Positions 8,369-17,716 of a stretch of 64,000 bases of DNA are shown here, in pieces; within the stretch, counting starts at the first letter, position 1; the number at the start of each line of letters is the position of its first letter. Location of the stretch: the NCBI GenBank assembly GCA_948543815.1, contig CAOVHW010000001.1:86382-150381 (forward strand), read 5' to 3'. The notes beneath the pieces were generated by a model. The model ran no database searches. It saw only the letters and a list, made by a program, of their open reading frames with translations, and was not told the DNA's origin. Origin of the DNA: an uncultured Eubacteriales bacterium (GTDB lineage: Bacteria; Bacillota; Clostridia; Lachnospirales; CAMVHY01). Position numbers and translations under genes: made by a program.

Positions 8369-9293
8369 AATGGCACCCCATAAATTTTTTTTGACATAAA
8401 TTATAAACATAATTGACAATTTCAGTTTCATTTTTAAAATTGTTTTTATCAATCCAAATGCCGTTAGTTTGATGTTTAAACCAAGTTAATTGACGTTTAG
8501 CATAGTGGCGCGTATTTTTTTTGATTAGTTCGATTGCTTGTGCCAAATCAATTTGACCATCGAGATACATAATAATTTCTTTGTAGCCGATAGCTTGCAT
8601 TGAATTTGAATTTTTATTGCAGCCTATGTCCAACAATTTTTTCACTTCATTGACGAGTCCAAGTTCAATCATTTTGTCAACACGTGCCTCAATTTTTTCA
8701 TAAAGAATTTGACGCGGCAAAGTTAAAATTATGAAAAGCGTGTCATATTTAATTTCATTTTGTTTTTGAAGCTCGTTGTGCTGTGAAAATTTTTGGCCAG
8801 TTTGTGAAAAAAATTCTAATGCACGAACGATTCGTTTGCGATCATTTTGATGGATTGTTTTTACAGATTGTGGGTCAATTTCAGATAATTTTTTGAACAA
8901 ATATTCATCAGATTGTGAAAACAATTTGGCACGTAAAGCAAAATCAACTTGACCACAAGAAAAATTATTGTCATGTAAAACAGCATTGATATAAAATCCA
9001 GTTCCACCACATAAAATAGGGATTTTTTTTTGTGCATAAATTTTATCTAAATATTTTTTTGCACAAAATTGATAATCGGCAACAGAAAAATTTTCAGTTG
9101 GTAAAACTTCATCAATTGCGTAATGGACAACATTTTGCGTGTCAAAAATTTTTGCTGTACCAATATCCATGTATTTGTAAATTTGCATTGAATCTGCTGA
9201 AATTATTTGCGTGTCAAGTTTTTTTGCCAGCGTCAATGACAAATCAGTTTTACCGCAAGCAGTTGGTCCTGCAATAATTATGAGTGGTTTCAT
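8358..9293 (-). CDS. miaA: tRNA dimethylallyltransferase
   Basis: A 311-residue enzyme that transfers an isopentenyl group from DMAPP to A37 of tRNAs reading U-starting codons; MiaB, encoded at 32 kb, then methylthiolates the product. The P-loop is G-P-T-A-C-G-K-T at residues 8-15, followed by S-A-D-S-M-Q-I-Y and the D-I-G-T-A-K switch. The C-terminus carries the R-x-Y-A-K-R-Q-x-T-W-F signature. It overlaps mutL by 4 bp upstream and the PLP-enzyme gene by 11 bp downstream, so this is a tight mutL-miaA-ynbB-ileS operon. Confidence 0.96.
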   Translation of the reverse strand: MKPLIIIAGPTACGKTDLSLTLAKKLDTQIISADSMQIYKYMDIGTAKIFDTQNVVHYAIDEVLPTENFSVADYQFCAKKYLDKIYAQKKIPILCGGTGFYINAVLHDNNFSCGQVDFALRAKLFSQSDEYLFKKLSEIDPQSVKTIHQNDRKRIVRALEFFSQTGQKFSQHNELQKQNEIKYDTLFIILTLPRQILYEKIEARVDKMIELGLVNEVKKLLDIGCNKNSNSMQAIGYKEIIMYLDGQIDLAQAIELIKKNTRHYAKRQLTWFKHQTNGIWIDKNNFKNETEIVNYVYNLCQKKFMGCHYDL

Positions 9294-11071
9294 TTTTTAC
9301 GTCCAAATAATTTTTCAATTTCAGTTTGTGAAATTTGAATCAAAGTTGGGCGGCCATGTGGGCAATTAAATGGATTTTCAGCAGACATTATTTTTTGGAT
9401 CAACGCTTTTATTTCGGAGTAAGACAAATTGTCATGGGCTTTTACAGCTTTTTTACAAGCATGTTGCATTATTTGTTGCATTTTGGTTTCATCAACGTTT
9501 GGGATTTCATGAAATGAATCAATCAAGTCAATGAAGAAATCTTTAGAGACATATTTATTGAAATTATGTGGGACACCTTTTACACTAAAAATTTTTTCGG
9601 ACAAGGCAATAATGTCAAAGCCGAGTTTTTTAATTTTGTCAATGTTATCAAGCAAAATTTTCGCATTATATTCTGTTAATTCAAAAGTTATGGGGACAAG
9701 TAGTTGTTGTGGGAAATTTTTTTGTGCGTCGTATTCATTTTTCATTTGCTCGAACAAAACACGTTCATGCGCGGCGTGTTGATCCATCAGAAAAATTTTT
9801 TTATCTTGTTCAATTATCCAATAAGTGTTGAAAATGCAGCCAACAATTTTATAATCTTCCATGAATTTTTGAGTTTCATCATTTTCAATTGAAATTTGTT
9901 TTGGTGGCTCGTCAATAATTTTTTCCGTAGTGTCAGGAGTTTTTATAATTTTAAGTGAGTCAAATTTTTCTGAACTTTCACGAAAAACATTGTTTGAAGT
10001 TGATGATTTTTCGTCAAATGTTTTTGAAATGATTTCAGGTTTTGCCACAAGAATTTCATTTGAATTGTTCTTGAACGTAGCCGTTATCGCGTTGAAAATA
10101 AAATTATAAATCAAATCATCATTGGCAAATCTTATTTCCATTTTTGTTGGATGAACATTTACGTCGACAAAACCTGGGTCAACCTGCAAATTTAAAACAT
10201 ATACAGGAAATTGGCCGGTCATAATTCGATTTCGATAAGCATTTTCAATTGCAAACGTAACGACATTATTTTTGATATAGCGGCCATTTATAAAGAAATT
10301 TTGATAAGAACGATTGCCACGCGAAAGTTCAGGCTTGATAATAAAACCTGACATCGCAAATTTATCATTTTGAATATCGACGGCTAAAGCATTTTGTAAA
10401 ACATTTTTGCCCATTATGTACATCAGAACGGATTTCAAATCGCCATTACCATTCGTTGTAAAAATAGTTTTATTATTGTTAATAAATTTGAACGAAATTT
10501 GTGGATTTGATAGCGCAAAACGATTCATCATATTAGAAATATAACTGGCTTCAACTGACGGCCGTTTCAAAAATTTAAGACGTGCCGGCGTATTATAAAA
10601 AATATTTTCCGCAATAATAGTAGTACCACGCGTTGCCGCAATTTCATTTTGCGCAATAATTTTTCCACCATGAATTTTAATTTCGGAGCCAAGTTCTTCA
10701 TTTTGCGTTTTAGTTATCATATTTACTTTTGAGATTGCCGCAATAGTACATAATGCTTCGCCACGGAATCCTAAGGTTGTTAATGTTTCAAAGTCATTAA
10801 AATTTTTTATTTTGCTCGTAGCATGATTTAAGAATGCATTAGCTACCTGATTTTTCGCAATACCAATACCGTTATCCGTAACACGGATAAAATTTATACC
10901 TCCATTTTTTATTTCAACCGTTATAGATTTTGCATCGGCATCAATTGAGTTCTCAACAAGTTCTTTAACGATTGATAGTGGGCGTTCGATAACTTCGCCA
11001 GCAGATATTTTGTTAATCATTGAGTCATCTAAAATTTTTATTTCATTTTGTTGAACGAAGATAGTTTCCAT
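9290..11071 (-). CDS. mutL: DNA mismatch repair protein MutL
   Basis: 593 residues. The GHKL ATPase domain is clear: E-N-S-I-D-A near residue 43, D-N-G-I-G-I and G-F-R-G-E-A-L. The C-terminal part carries the endonuclease motif D-Q-H-A-A-H-E-R-V-L-F-E and C-P-H-G-R-P, so it is the nicking type of MutL found in species without MutH. No mutS lies in the window. The start is taken as ATG 11071. No ribosome site precedes it, but TATAAT ends seven bases before the ATG, so the mRNA may be nearly leaderless; a later ATG just before the I-S-A-G-E-V motif also lacks a ribosome site. Confidence 0.95.
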   Translation of the reverse strand: METIFVQQNEIKILDDSMINKISAGEVIERPLSIVKELVENSIDADAKSITVEIKNGGINFIRVTDNGIGIAKNQVANAFLNHATSKIKNFNDFETLTTLGFRGEALCTIAAISKVNMITKTQNEELGSEIKIHGGKIIAQNEIAATRGTTIIAENIFYNTPARLKFLKRPSVEASYISNMMNRFALSNPQISFKFINNNKTIFTTNGNGDLKSVLMYIMGKNVLQNALAVDIQNDKFAMSGFIIKPELSRGNRSYQNFFINGRYIKNNVVTFAIENAYRNRIMTGQFPVYVLNLQVDPGFVDVNVHPTKMEIRFANDDLIYNFIFNAITATFKNNSNEILVAKPEIISKTFDEKSSTSNNVFRESSEKFDSLKIIKTPDTTEKIIDEPPKQISIENDETQKFMEDYKIVGCIFNTYWIIEQDKKIFLMDQHAAHERVLFEQMKNEYDAQKNFPQQLLVPITFELTEYNAKILLDNIDKIKKLGFDIIALSEKIFSVKGVPHNFNKYVSKDFFIDLIDSFHEIPNVDETKMQQIMQHACKKAVKAHDNLSYSEIKALIQKIMSAENPFNCPHGRPTLIQISQTEIEKLFGRKK

Positions 11072-11145
11072 AAAAAATATTATACATAAATACAAAAATT
11101 TTCATAGTTATTATTCATAATGTATGTAAAAAAATTTCGCATAAA

Positions 11146-11177
11146 AAAAACAGATAATGATAAAATTATCTGTTTTT
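11146..11177. terminator. Bidirectional terminator between mutL and the 11.2-kb gene
   Basis: A 13-bp stem AAAAACAGATAAT/ATTATCTGTTTTT with a six-base loop and A/T runs on both sides, just after the stop of the minus-strand gene at 11185. Confidence 0.75.
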
Positions 11178-11184
11178 GAATTTA

Positions 11185-12738
11185 TTAAAGTGAATCTGAT
11201 AATTCATTTTCATCCGAAAGACTTGAAAGAGATATACTGTCATCACTAGAATTTTTATTTTTATTTTTGTCAATTTTTATCAAAAGAGATGTATTAACAT
11301 CGTTAGTATTTTTTTGGTTAGCTTCTTTTTGAGTTTCTTGTGTTATATCTTCTTTTTTACCTATTTCAATTTTTTTTGTTATATCTTCTTTTGTTTTTTG
11401 TTTAAATTGATTTTGTTCTCTTTTTATTTTTTTGTTGTGTTTTATGTCAACAATTAGAGAATCAACTGCACCAAGCATAAAAACAAAGAAACTGACGACA
11501 GCAACGACGCTAAGAGTAGGAATTGGGCAAACTATCGCGCCTACAATACAAGTGAAAGCGCAAGCAAATAAAAAGAAAGGATGAATAAAAATAATAGCAG
11601 AGGCTATTAGGGTTCGGGAGCGTTTTAATGCATTCTTAAATAACTCCAAAGGGCTTAATATTTTTTGAAAATTTGATATAAGTGTTAAATCATATGTATT
11701 TAATTTTACGTTGTCCAAACATTGATAAAAATGCAAAAAACAAGAATATTTTTTTTTCGAATTTTGATAAAAATCGCAAAGAACGTTATATTTTTCTACA
11801 AATGCTTTTGAATCTTCTGTACTCTCTTTTGAGATATATGAGAGCTCATTTTCTATTTTTTCTTTCATTTCTTCTAAATTTTTAACTTTTGATTGAAAAT
11901 CTTCATAATCTAGATTACTTATTATTTTACCAACTTTATTTGGATCTAATTCACCTTTATCATCATATAAATTTCCGCCAAGTTGAAGAAAAGCGTATAA
12001 ACGCAGGAAAGGATCTTTAATAAATGTTTCTTCTTTATTACGATTTGCATAATTTTCTGAAAAGTTTTCTAAAAGGTTATCATCTGACAGTTCTTCATTA
12101 TAAAAGAATAGATATTGGAAATATGATTTAAATTCATCATCTTTATTTATTATTTTGATGTTTGCGTTTATTTGGTTTATTAATAATAATTCTAAATTTC
12201 TGTTGTCTAAACTTTTTAATATGTTTAAATCAAATTTATATTTTTCATTTTGAGGTAAATTTTCAAATCTAGATATAATTTTTTGTTTTTCTTCAGATTG
12301 CATTTGAGATATATTTAAATTTTTATAAAAATTTGCAAGTCCATTTAAAGTATAATATGTTGTTTGCGCTTGTGCATAAAAATCATTAAAGTCATTAAAA
12401 GAGTTAATCTGTGAATTAATTTTTTCTAATATCGAACTTTTAATAAAATCTTCAAATGAGTTGTCAAAACCAAAAAAACTTAAAATGAAACCTTGAGTAT
12501 TTGTGTTTAAAATATCAATATTACTTAAATCCTGTAATTTTGGATTTGCAGCAGTTAACTTATTTTTTATGAAATCATCGAAATTATCAAATTGATCATC
12601 ACTATTACTGTTATTATATTTTTCTAATATCAACTTTTTTACGTAATCTTGTATATCAGTATAATTAGTTTAAAGGTTGTCATTTAAGTAATAAACAATA
12701 GTATTAGTTTTGCTAGAAATTTCCAAAAGCTCGGACAT
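11185..12738 (-). CDS. Repeat/TM-hairpin protein, interrupted by an early stop
   Basis: Not a recognised family. The natural start is ATG 12738, with GGAAGTGA upstream and a good promoter at 12781-12809. The frame meets TAA at 12670-12672 (codon 23) and then continues open in the same frame for about 494 codons to 11185. The longest uninterrupted frame begins at TTG 12633 (482 residues) without a ribosome site. The product is Asn/Lys-rich and helical. It has one strongly hydrophobic two-segment region (about residues 338-391 of the long frame) and then a Lys-rich, Gln/Ser-rich tail. The next gene upstream is a paralogue: both share F-x-x-F-I-K-x-x-[IL]-L-x-K-A/I-N motifs, L-L-L-I-N-Q/H-I and the T-N-D-V-N-T tail. 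It may be a pseudogene, a suppressed stop, or a protein made from an internal start. Confidence 0.65.
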
Positions 12739-12780
12739 TTTTTATCACTTCCTAAAATATTTTAAAACATCTCTACAATC

Positions 12781-12809
12781 ATTTTACCAAATTTTCATTC
12801 TCATTTCAA
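12781..12809 (-). promoter_or_regulatory. Promoter of the interrupted 11.2-kb gene
   Basis: Minus strand TTGAAA, 17 bp, TAAAAT; the expected transcript start is ~36 bp before ATG 12738. About 50 bp here (spacer GAGAATGAAAATTTGG) is nearly identical to the promoter at 14641-14669. Confidence 0.75.
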
Positions 12810-12866
12810 AATTTTTATAAAAATAAATTTTAAACATAAAAAAACAGATAAGTAAAAATAAATTTA

Positions 12867-14310
12867 TTATAGAACATGATTTAACTTTAAAGAAGCTGAA
12901 TTAGGCATTCCATTATCACTAGAAATTTCATTTTGAGTAACATTTGCCAAAAGTTGAGTATTAACATCGTTAGTAATTTCCGGATTAGATTGAGTTTCTT
13001 GTGGTATATTTTTTTCTGGTTTGAATTGATTTTGTTTCCTTTTTCTCATTTTATTATTGTTTATTCCGCCAATTAAAAAGCAAATTGGAGTAATAATAAA
13101 AGGGCTTAGACCTATAACAATAGGAATAGCAAAAAAAGCGGGCAAAATAAATCCTGTAAAAGCAGCAGTAAGTAAGTAAGTAACAATAAGCGAAGCAAAT
13201 GATATGGGCAAAGCTACTAAACATCCTATTTTTATTGCATTACAAAATAAATCGCGAGGGCTTAATGGTTCTTGATATTTTTTGAGGAGTTTTTTATCAT
13301 CTTCATCTAATTCAATATTATCTAAATGCTGGTAGAAAAACAAGAAATAAGAAAAAAATTCTTCATTTTTTAGTTCATTTTTTAAATAATCATAATCTTG
13401 TTTGTTTATTATTTTGTTTAATTCACTATAACTATATGAATTACCTACAAGTTGGAGGAAAATGAATAAACGCAAGAAAGGATTTTTGATATATGTTTCG
13501 CTTTCTGGGTTTACAAAATTTTGTAAAAAATAATCTGCCAGTTCATTATTTGGTATTTCATTATTATCAAGAATTAGATCTTGAAAATTTGATTTAAAGT
13601 AATCATTTCTATCTGTTATTTCGATATTTGTGCTTATATGATTTATTAATAATAATTCTAAATCCCTATTTTTTAATTCAAATAATTTATGCAGATCAAA
13701 TTTATTTTTTTCGCTTTGCGTTAAAAGTTCAAATCTAGATACAATACTTTTTTTTTCTTCATTTGTTATTTGAGATACATCTTTATTATTATAAATTTGT
13801 ATAAATGCAGATAAATTATAATTATTTTGCGCGAAGAAATAAAATGAATTAAAATCTTTAAAAGGTGAATTATTTGGACAAAATGAATTAGCTTTATTTA
13901 ATATTAAATCCTTTACAAATGGTTTAAATTTAGCATTACAATTAATTTTTGCAAGAATTTCATTTTGTTCATTTATATTATCTAAAATATTATCATTTTG
14001 TTTTTTTAATGAATTGATTTTATTTTGTGCAGCTTCATTATTATCTGACGCAGCTTTTTCTAACATTAAATCTATTATAAATTGGTCAAATGAATTTGTA
14101 TATCCAAAGGCAAAACGAATTTCATTTTGTATTTTTATATCTGACAAAATATTTTTTGCTGGATTTTTTAAATAATTTTCTCTGTGCTCATGTGCTCGAC
14201 CTTTTTCAAAAGCTTTTTTTTCAATTTCATTAATTACTGCAGCTGTTTCACTAATTACTACAGCTGTAACTCCTACCTGCAACAAACGTATTAATAATTC
14301 CGTTTTTCAT
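12867..14310 (-). CDS. Repeat/TM-hairpin protein, start region frameshifted
   Basis: Paralogue of the 11.2-kb gene; function unknown. A strong ribosome site GGAGG stands 5 bp before ATG 14310, but that frame stops after 19 codons. The long open frame (472 codons, first possible start TTG 14285, no ribosome site) lies in another phase. Removing one A from the A5 run at 14303-14307 joins the ATG to the long frame and gives a continuous N-terminus beginning M-K-T-E-L-L-I-R. The protein is Asn-rich and helical. A two-segment hydrophobic region spans about residues 352-405 of the long frame, followed by a basic, polar tail with T-N-D-V-N-T. The lesion could be true decay, slippage-based switching, or a sequence error. 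Confidence 0.65.
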
Positions 14311-14340
14311 CACTTCCTCCATTAAAAAAGCCCTACACAT

Positions 14341-14589
14341 TTAAGCGGTAAAAAAGAAATATGTACCAGTAGCAAAATCGGCTGTGAGACAAAAACCAAA
14401 TATACTCAAAAATCCCCAATTGTTATCATTTATAACGACAAGGGAAGCAAAAAAGGTGGACGGCGCACCTACAATAGGGAGGCCAAATCCGGCAACTTCA
14501 GCTAATATACCACAACCTATTGATTCGCCGAGTATTTCTCAGGTTCCCATAAGTTTTTCTTGATTAGAAATTTCTGATGCTTCTGACAT
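14341..14589 (-). pseudogene. Short TM-hairpin relative with in-frame TGA
   Basis: ATG 14589 has AGGAG seven bases upstream and a strong promoter (14641-14669). The frame meets TGA at codon 17 (14539-14541) and then continues open for 65 codons to TAA 14341. The N-terminus (M-S-E-A-S-E-I-S) matches that of the interrupted 11.2-kb gene (M-S-E-L-L-E-I-S). The rest is Gly-rich and hydrophobic, like the membrane hairpin of its neighbours with the repeat domain missing. It is probably a deletion remnant of the same family. Confidence 0.6.
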
Positions 14590-14640
14590 TTTCATTCTCC
14601 TTCTCAAAAAAATATTTCAAGTTAAAACATCCTTGCAATT

Positions 14641-14669
14641 ATTTTACCAAATTTTCATTCTCCTTGCAA
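14641..14669 (-). promoter_or_regulatory. Promoter of the short TM-hairpin relative
   Basis: Minus strand TTGCAA, 17 bp, TAAAAT, with 16 of 17 spacer bases shared with the promoter at 12781-12809. This points to a duplicated promoter cassette. Confidence 0.75.
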
Positions 14670-14704
14670 ATTATTTTTATAAAAAATAAAATTTTATTTT
14701 ATAT

Positions 14705-15214
14705 TTATTTCATCTCAAAAATCTTTTCAACTTTAGGAATACATAGTAAAATTATTGTCATAAATGTTTCTAATGCGATATATGAAAAATTGTATATAAA
14801 TGAATATGTAAAAACTGAACAATTTTCTGGTGCGTAACTCTTGAAAAAAATTACTCCCGATATGAAACTACATACAAATTTTAAAAATGCTACAAAAAAA
14901 AATCCTTTCATTAAGGATTTTTTTTGGCTATGAAATATTCCTGAGAATCCTAAACTCCCAAATCCTAATATGTAATCTAAAAAAAATTGTACCGGATGCA
15001 AATAAAATGGCTCTATTAAAAAATTTATTACTCCTGCAATTACTCCTGCAATTACTCCTACTCGTATACCAAACCAAAATCCTGGTAATGAAATAAATAA
15101 TAAACTAAAAAAAGTTATGGAGCCCCCAAATGGTAATTGAAAAATTTTTACCATTGAAAAAATAATTCCTAACGAAATAGCTATTGCCGTACGTGAAATT
15201 AATTTACTATTCAT
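14705..15214 (-). CDS. thiT: Thiamine ECF transporter S component
   Basis: A 169-residue integral membrane protein with about six hydrophobic helices. It matches ThiT/YuaJ in the Gly-rich P-F-G-G-S-I-T-F-F-S-L loop and in H-P-V-Q-F-F-L-D-Y, which is part of the thiamine-binding region. ThiT captures thiamine and works with a shared EcfT/EcfA module; ecfA and ecfT genes lie at 35.1-36.6 kb. The start is ATG 15214: the AAGGAG ribosome site lies inside the first codons of the longer frame from 15229. No TPP riboswitch is visible upstream, where the M23 peptidase gene ends 24 bp away. Confidence 0.85.
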   Translation of the reverse strand: MNSKLISRTAIAISLGIIFSMVKIFQLPFGGSITFFSLLFISLPGFWFGIRVGVIAGVIAGVINFLIEPFYLHPVQFFLDYILGFGSLGFSGIFHSQKKSLMKGFFFVAFLKFVCSFISGVIFFKSYAPENCSVFTYSFIYNFSYIALETFMTIILLCIPKVEKIFEMK

Positions 15215-15238
15215 CTCTAACTCCTTCATTCGTAAAGA

Positions 15239-16231
15239 TTATTCCTCAATAAAATTTGGGATATCCTCAAATTCAATTGAACGTTTAAATTCTTTAGAGC
15301 CATTAATACGTTCAACTGCTGCACGATTCTTATTTAATAATTTTACAATATTCCATAAGTCAATCCAGATTTGATTCGTACCATCTTTTTGTGACTCATC
15401 AAAAATTAATTGCAAGCCAAAATGCAAATGACTTTGTTCGATATTATTAACATTTTCCGTAGAACTATATCCAGTACGTCCGACATATCCTATAACATCG
15501 CCCGCAGAAATTTTCTGTCCACGTACTAAAGTTTTTACATACGGATAATTTTTACGCATATGAGCGTAATAGTAGTAACGTTTTTTATCAAAGCTACGGA
15601 TTCCAATACGCCAGCCACCATATTTATTCCAACCAAGTTCTTCAATAATACCTGACTCAACAGCAATAATTGGCGTACCAGTTAAAGCCATTAAATCATG
15701 ACCTAAATGTTTACGTTTATAGCCATAAGAGCGAGAGTTGCCAAAATCATCAAAATCGTGATAGGCATAACCTTTAGCAATAGGAGAAAAAACTTTAAGG
15801 CCGTAATAATTATGCCAGTCGTCAGTTTTTATTTTAAAGTAGCCAATAAATTCATTTAGGACGGCCGAATATGCTTCAAAATAATAATCATAAATTTTAT
15901 TAGCATTAGCAATAGAACGAGGAGTTAAGCCACTATCAATTTTTTTTATTATATTATTTAAATCGTTATCATTATATTTTTTAAAGTTACCGCCATATTT
16001 TACAGCGAGGCATGATAAAATTTCAATCCAATTATATTTCCCGTAAGAATTTATATCGAGATCCATAGATTTTTTTAAAGCGGGATAAGAGATATTAAAA
16101 TTGACCCATTTTATATATTTCTCACTACTATAAGTTTTATTATGAAGTATGTATGAGATAGGAATAGAGGTAGAAATAAAAAAAATTATAGTAGTGAGGA
16201 AAAATTTTTTGAAGTTATTATTACGTATCAA
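15239..16231 (-). CDS. Membrane-anchored M23 (LytM-type) peptidase
   Basis: 330 residues. One N-terminal hydrophobic segment (~11-29) serves as an anchor or uncleaved signal. The M23 domain is C-terminal, with zinc and catalytic motifs H-L-G-H-D-L, Y-Y-Y-A-H-M and H-L-H-F-G-L. Such enzymes cut peptidoglycan cross-bridges; degenerate ones recruit others, but here the metal ligands look intact. The start is TTG 16231, with GAGG about 9 bp upstream. It precedes thiT on the same strand. Relatives act in division or in spore engulfment (SpoIIQ-like); there is no evidence which applies. Confidence 0.88.
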   Translation of the reverse strand: MIRNNNFKKFFLTTIIFFISTSIPISYILHNKTYSSEKYIKWVNFNISYPALKKSMDLDINSYGKYNWIEILSCLAVKYGGNFKKYNDNDLNNIIKKIDSGLTPRSIANANKIYDYYFEAYSAVLNEFIGYFKIKTDDWHNYYGLKVFSPIAKGYAYHDFDDFGNSRSYGYKRKHLGHDLMALTGTPIIAVESGIIEELGWNKYGGWRIGIRSFDKKRYYYYAHMRKNYPYVKTLVRGQKISAGDVIGYVGRTGYSSTENVNNIEQSHLHFGLQLIFDESQKDGTNQIWIDLWNIVKLLNKNRAAVERINGSKEFKRSIEFEDIPNFIEE

Positions 16232-16344
16232 AAATTTCGCCTCACTTTTATTTTATCTATCAAAAAATTTATGCGTGCACTTCCTTTATCATTACTTATA
16301 AATTATATTTAATATGAATTTCATTTTTTAAAGTTAATTACAAC

Positions 16345-16373
16345 TTGACAATAACATTGTAATAGTTTATAAT
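16345..16373 (+). promoter_or_regulatory. Consensus sigma-A promoter
   Basis: TTGACA, 17 bp, TATAAT: full consensus in both boxes. It drives the coiled-coil/TM gene starting at 16432. Confidence 0.85.
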
Positions 16374-16431
16374 AATTTATAAACAAGCTTTAATTGATAA
16401 TTTAAATATTTAATTTTTGGAGGCGATAATT

Positions 16432-17607
16432 ATGCAGAAAGATGTGATGTTAACCGCTTTGAAAAACATTAAGGAAAATTTTGCAGTTTATAATAATTGT
16501 ATTTTCGACGAAATATTCAAAAATGGAGAATTTAATGCTTTTGAATGGAATATTAAAAAAACAGATGATTTCAAAAAATTAGAAGAAAAAATTAATAATC
16601 CAGATGCGTTAAAAGCTTTTCAAATTAGCGACAAATCTTTGAGCAATCCTTACTTTTTATTTGAATCTATTGCTATTTTGGAAATATATAAATTAATAAA
16701 TAAGAAAAAATTAAAAGCTGTAAATATAAGTGATGAAGTATGTTCATTTGCTAGTTATTTTCAAAGTGAGTTTCTTAACGCATTTGAAAAAAATTCCTCT
16801 AAAGAGGAAAAAGACAAATTAATGAAAGAGTTTGACACAGTAAAAACAAACATAAATAAATTAGTAAAAGAAAAGATCGAAGAAATTAAAAAAGAGGAAA
16901 AAGCAAAGCAATTAGAACAAAATGAAGAGGAAAAATTGCAAGATGAATATAATTTTAAAGAAGAAGAAATAGCAGATGAATTAGAACAAGAGGAAGAAGA
17001 AAAATTGCAAGATGAATATAATTTTAAAGAAGAAGAAATAGCAGATGAATTAGAACAAGAGGAAGAAGAAAAATTGCAAGATGAATATAATTTTAAAGAA
17101 GAAGAAATAGCAGATGAATTAGAACAAGAGGAAGGGGAAAAACTGCAAGATGTAAATGAAGTTAAAAGTTTGAGTAGCAATGTGCTTGGTGCAATTTTTT
17201 CAGGAATAGGATTGGTAGGATCAATGGCGGCGGTAGCAACAATAGTTTTAGGAGTTGGAGCCTTAGCAGCATTGCCATTAGTTGGTTTAATATTAGCAGG
17301 TGTAGCTGCTGTAACAGTTGGTTTTGTTTCGTGGGAGGGTTTGATGTACAATTCGGTTAAAATTCTTAGAAAAAGAAAATTACAAAAAGAAATAAAAGAA
17401 AAAAAAGACAAAGGTAAAGAAATGGAATCCCAAGAAATTTCAATTGAAGTTGATAAAAATGAAAATGAAGTAAATCCAAATCAAGAAACTGCTCAACAAC
17501 AAACAACTGGAAATCCTTCAATTTTTCCGTCAAATACAGGAAATGGTGAGCCAGTTCCCGCTCAAGAATTTGTTGATGATCCGAATAAAGGAAATATAAA
17601 TGATTAA
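16432..17607 (+). CDS. Coiled-coil repeat protein with C-terminal TM hairpin
   Basis: 391 residues, function unknown. The ATG at 16432 has GGAGG 9 bp upstream. After a helical N-terminal ~160 residues comes an acidic coiled-coil segment made of three 23-residue units (K-L-Q-D-E-Y-N-F-K-E-E-E-I-A-D-E-L-E-Q), perfect or nearly so in DNA with a 69-bp period from 16933. Then a Gly/Ala-rich two-segment hydrophobic region spans about residues 249-300, followed by a Lys-rich stretch and a polar Pro/Asn/Gln tail. The architecture (repeat or coiled coil, membrane hairpin, polar tail) matches the genes at 11.2, 12.9, 39.8 and 43.8 kb although sequence similarity is low. There is no classical signal peptide. 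Confidence 0.8.
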   Translation: MQKDVMLTALKNIKENFAVYNNCIFDEIFKNGEFNAFEWNIKKTDDFKKLEEKINNPDALKAFQISDKSLSNPYFLFESIAILEIYKLINKKKLKAVNISDEVCSFASYFQSEFLNAFEKNSSKEEKDKLMKEFDTVKTNINKLVKEKIEEIKKEEKAKQLEQNEEEKLQDEYNFKEEEIADELEQEEEEKLQDEYNFKEEEIADELEQEEEEKLQDEYNFKEEEIADELEQEEGEKLQDVNEVKSLSSNVLGAIFSGIGLVGSMAAVATIVLGVGALAALPLVGLILAGVAAVTVGFVSWEGLMYNSVKILRKRKLQKEIKEKKDKGKEMESQEISIEVDKNENEVNPNQETAQQQTTGNPSIFPSNTGNGEPVPAQEFVDDPNKGNIND

Positions 17608-17657
17608 TTTTAATATTTTCTGCAAATAAAATAATATAATCAAAAGAATTTATGAAA

Positions 17658-17692
17658 AAATCCTTGAGTGAGATAACTCAGGGATTTTTTTG
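17658..17692 (+). terminator. Terminator after the coiled-coil/TM gene
   Basis: AAATCC-TTGAGT/ACTCAGGGATTT type hairpin followed by a T run; convergent spoVD ends just beyond. Confidence 0.75.
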
Positions 17693-17716
17693 TTTTTTTG
17701 TTTTTTGTTAAAATTC

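Noticed and set aside
14341..14589. In-frame TGA as a sign of an alternative genetic code (TGA = Trp)
   Set aside because: Housekeeping genes here end in TGA (for example folE), and prfB with its TGA frameshift is present, so TGA is a stop.
15215..15240. TPP riboswitch before thiT
   Set aside because: Only 24 bp separate thiT from the upstream peptidase gene and no THI-box sequence is seen.
16761..17411. 216-codon minus-strand open frame rich in Ser and Cys
   Set aside because: It is the mirror of the Glu/Lys coiled-coil repeat gene on the plus strand; no ribosome site, and its periodicity follows the repeat.
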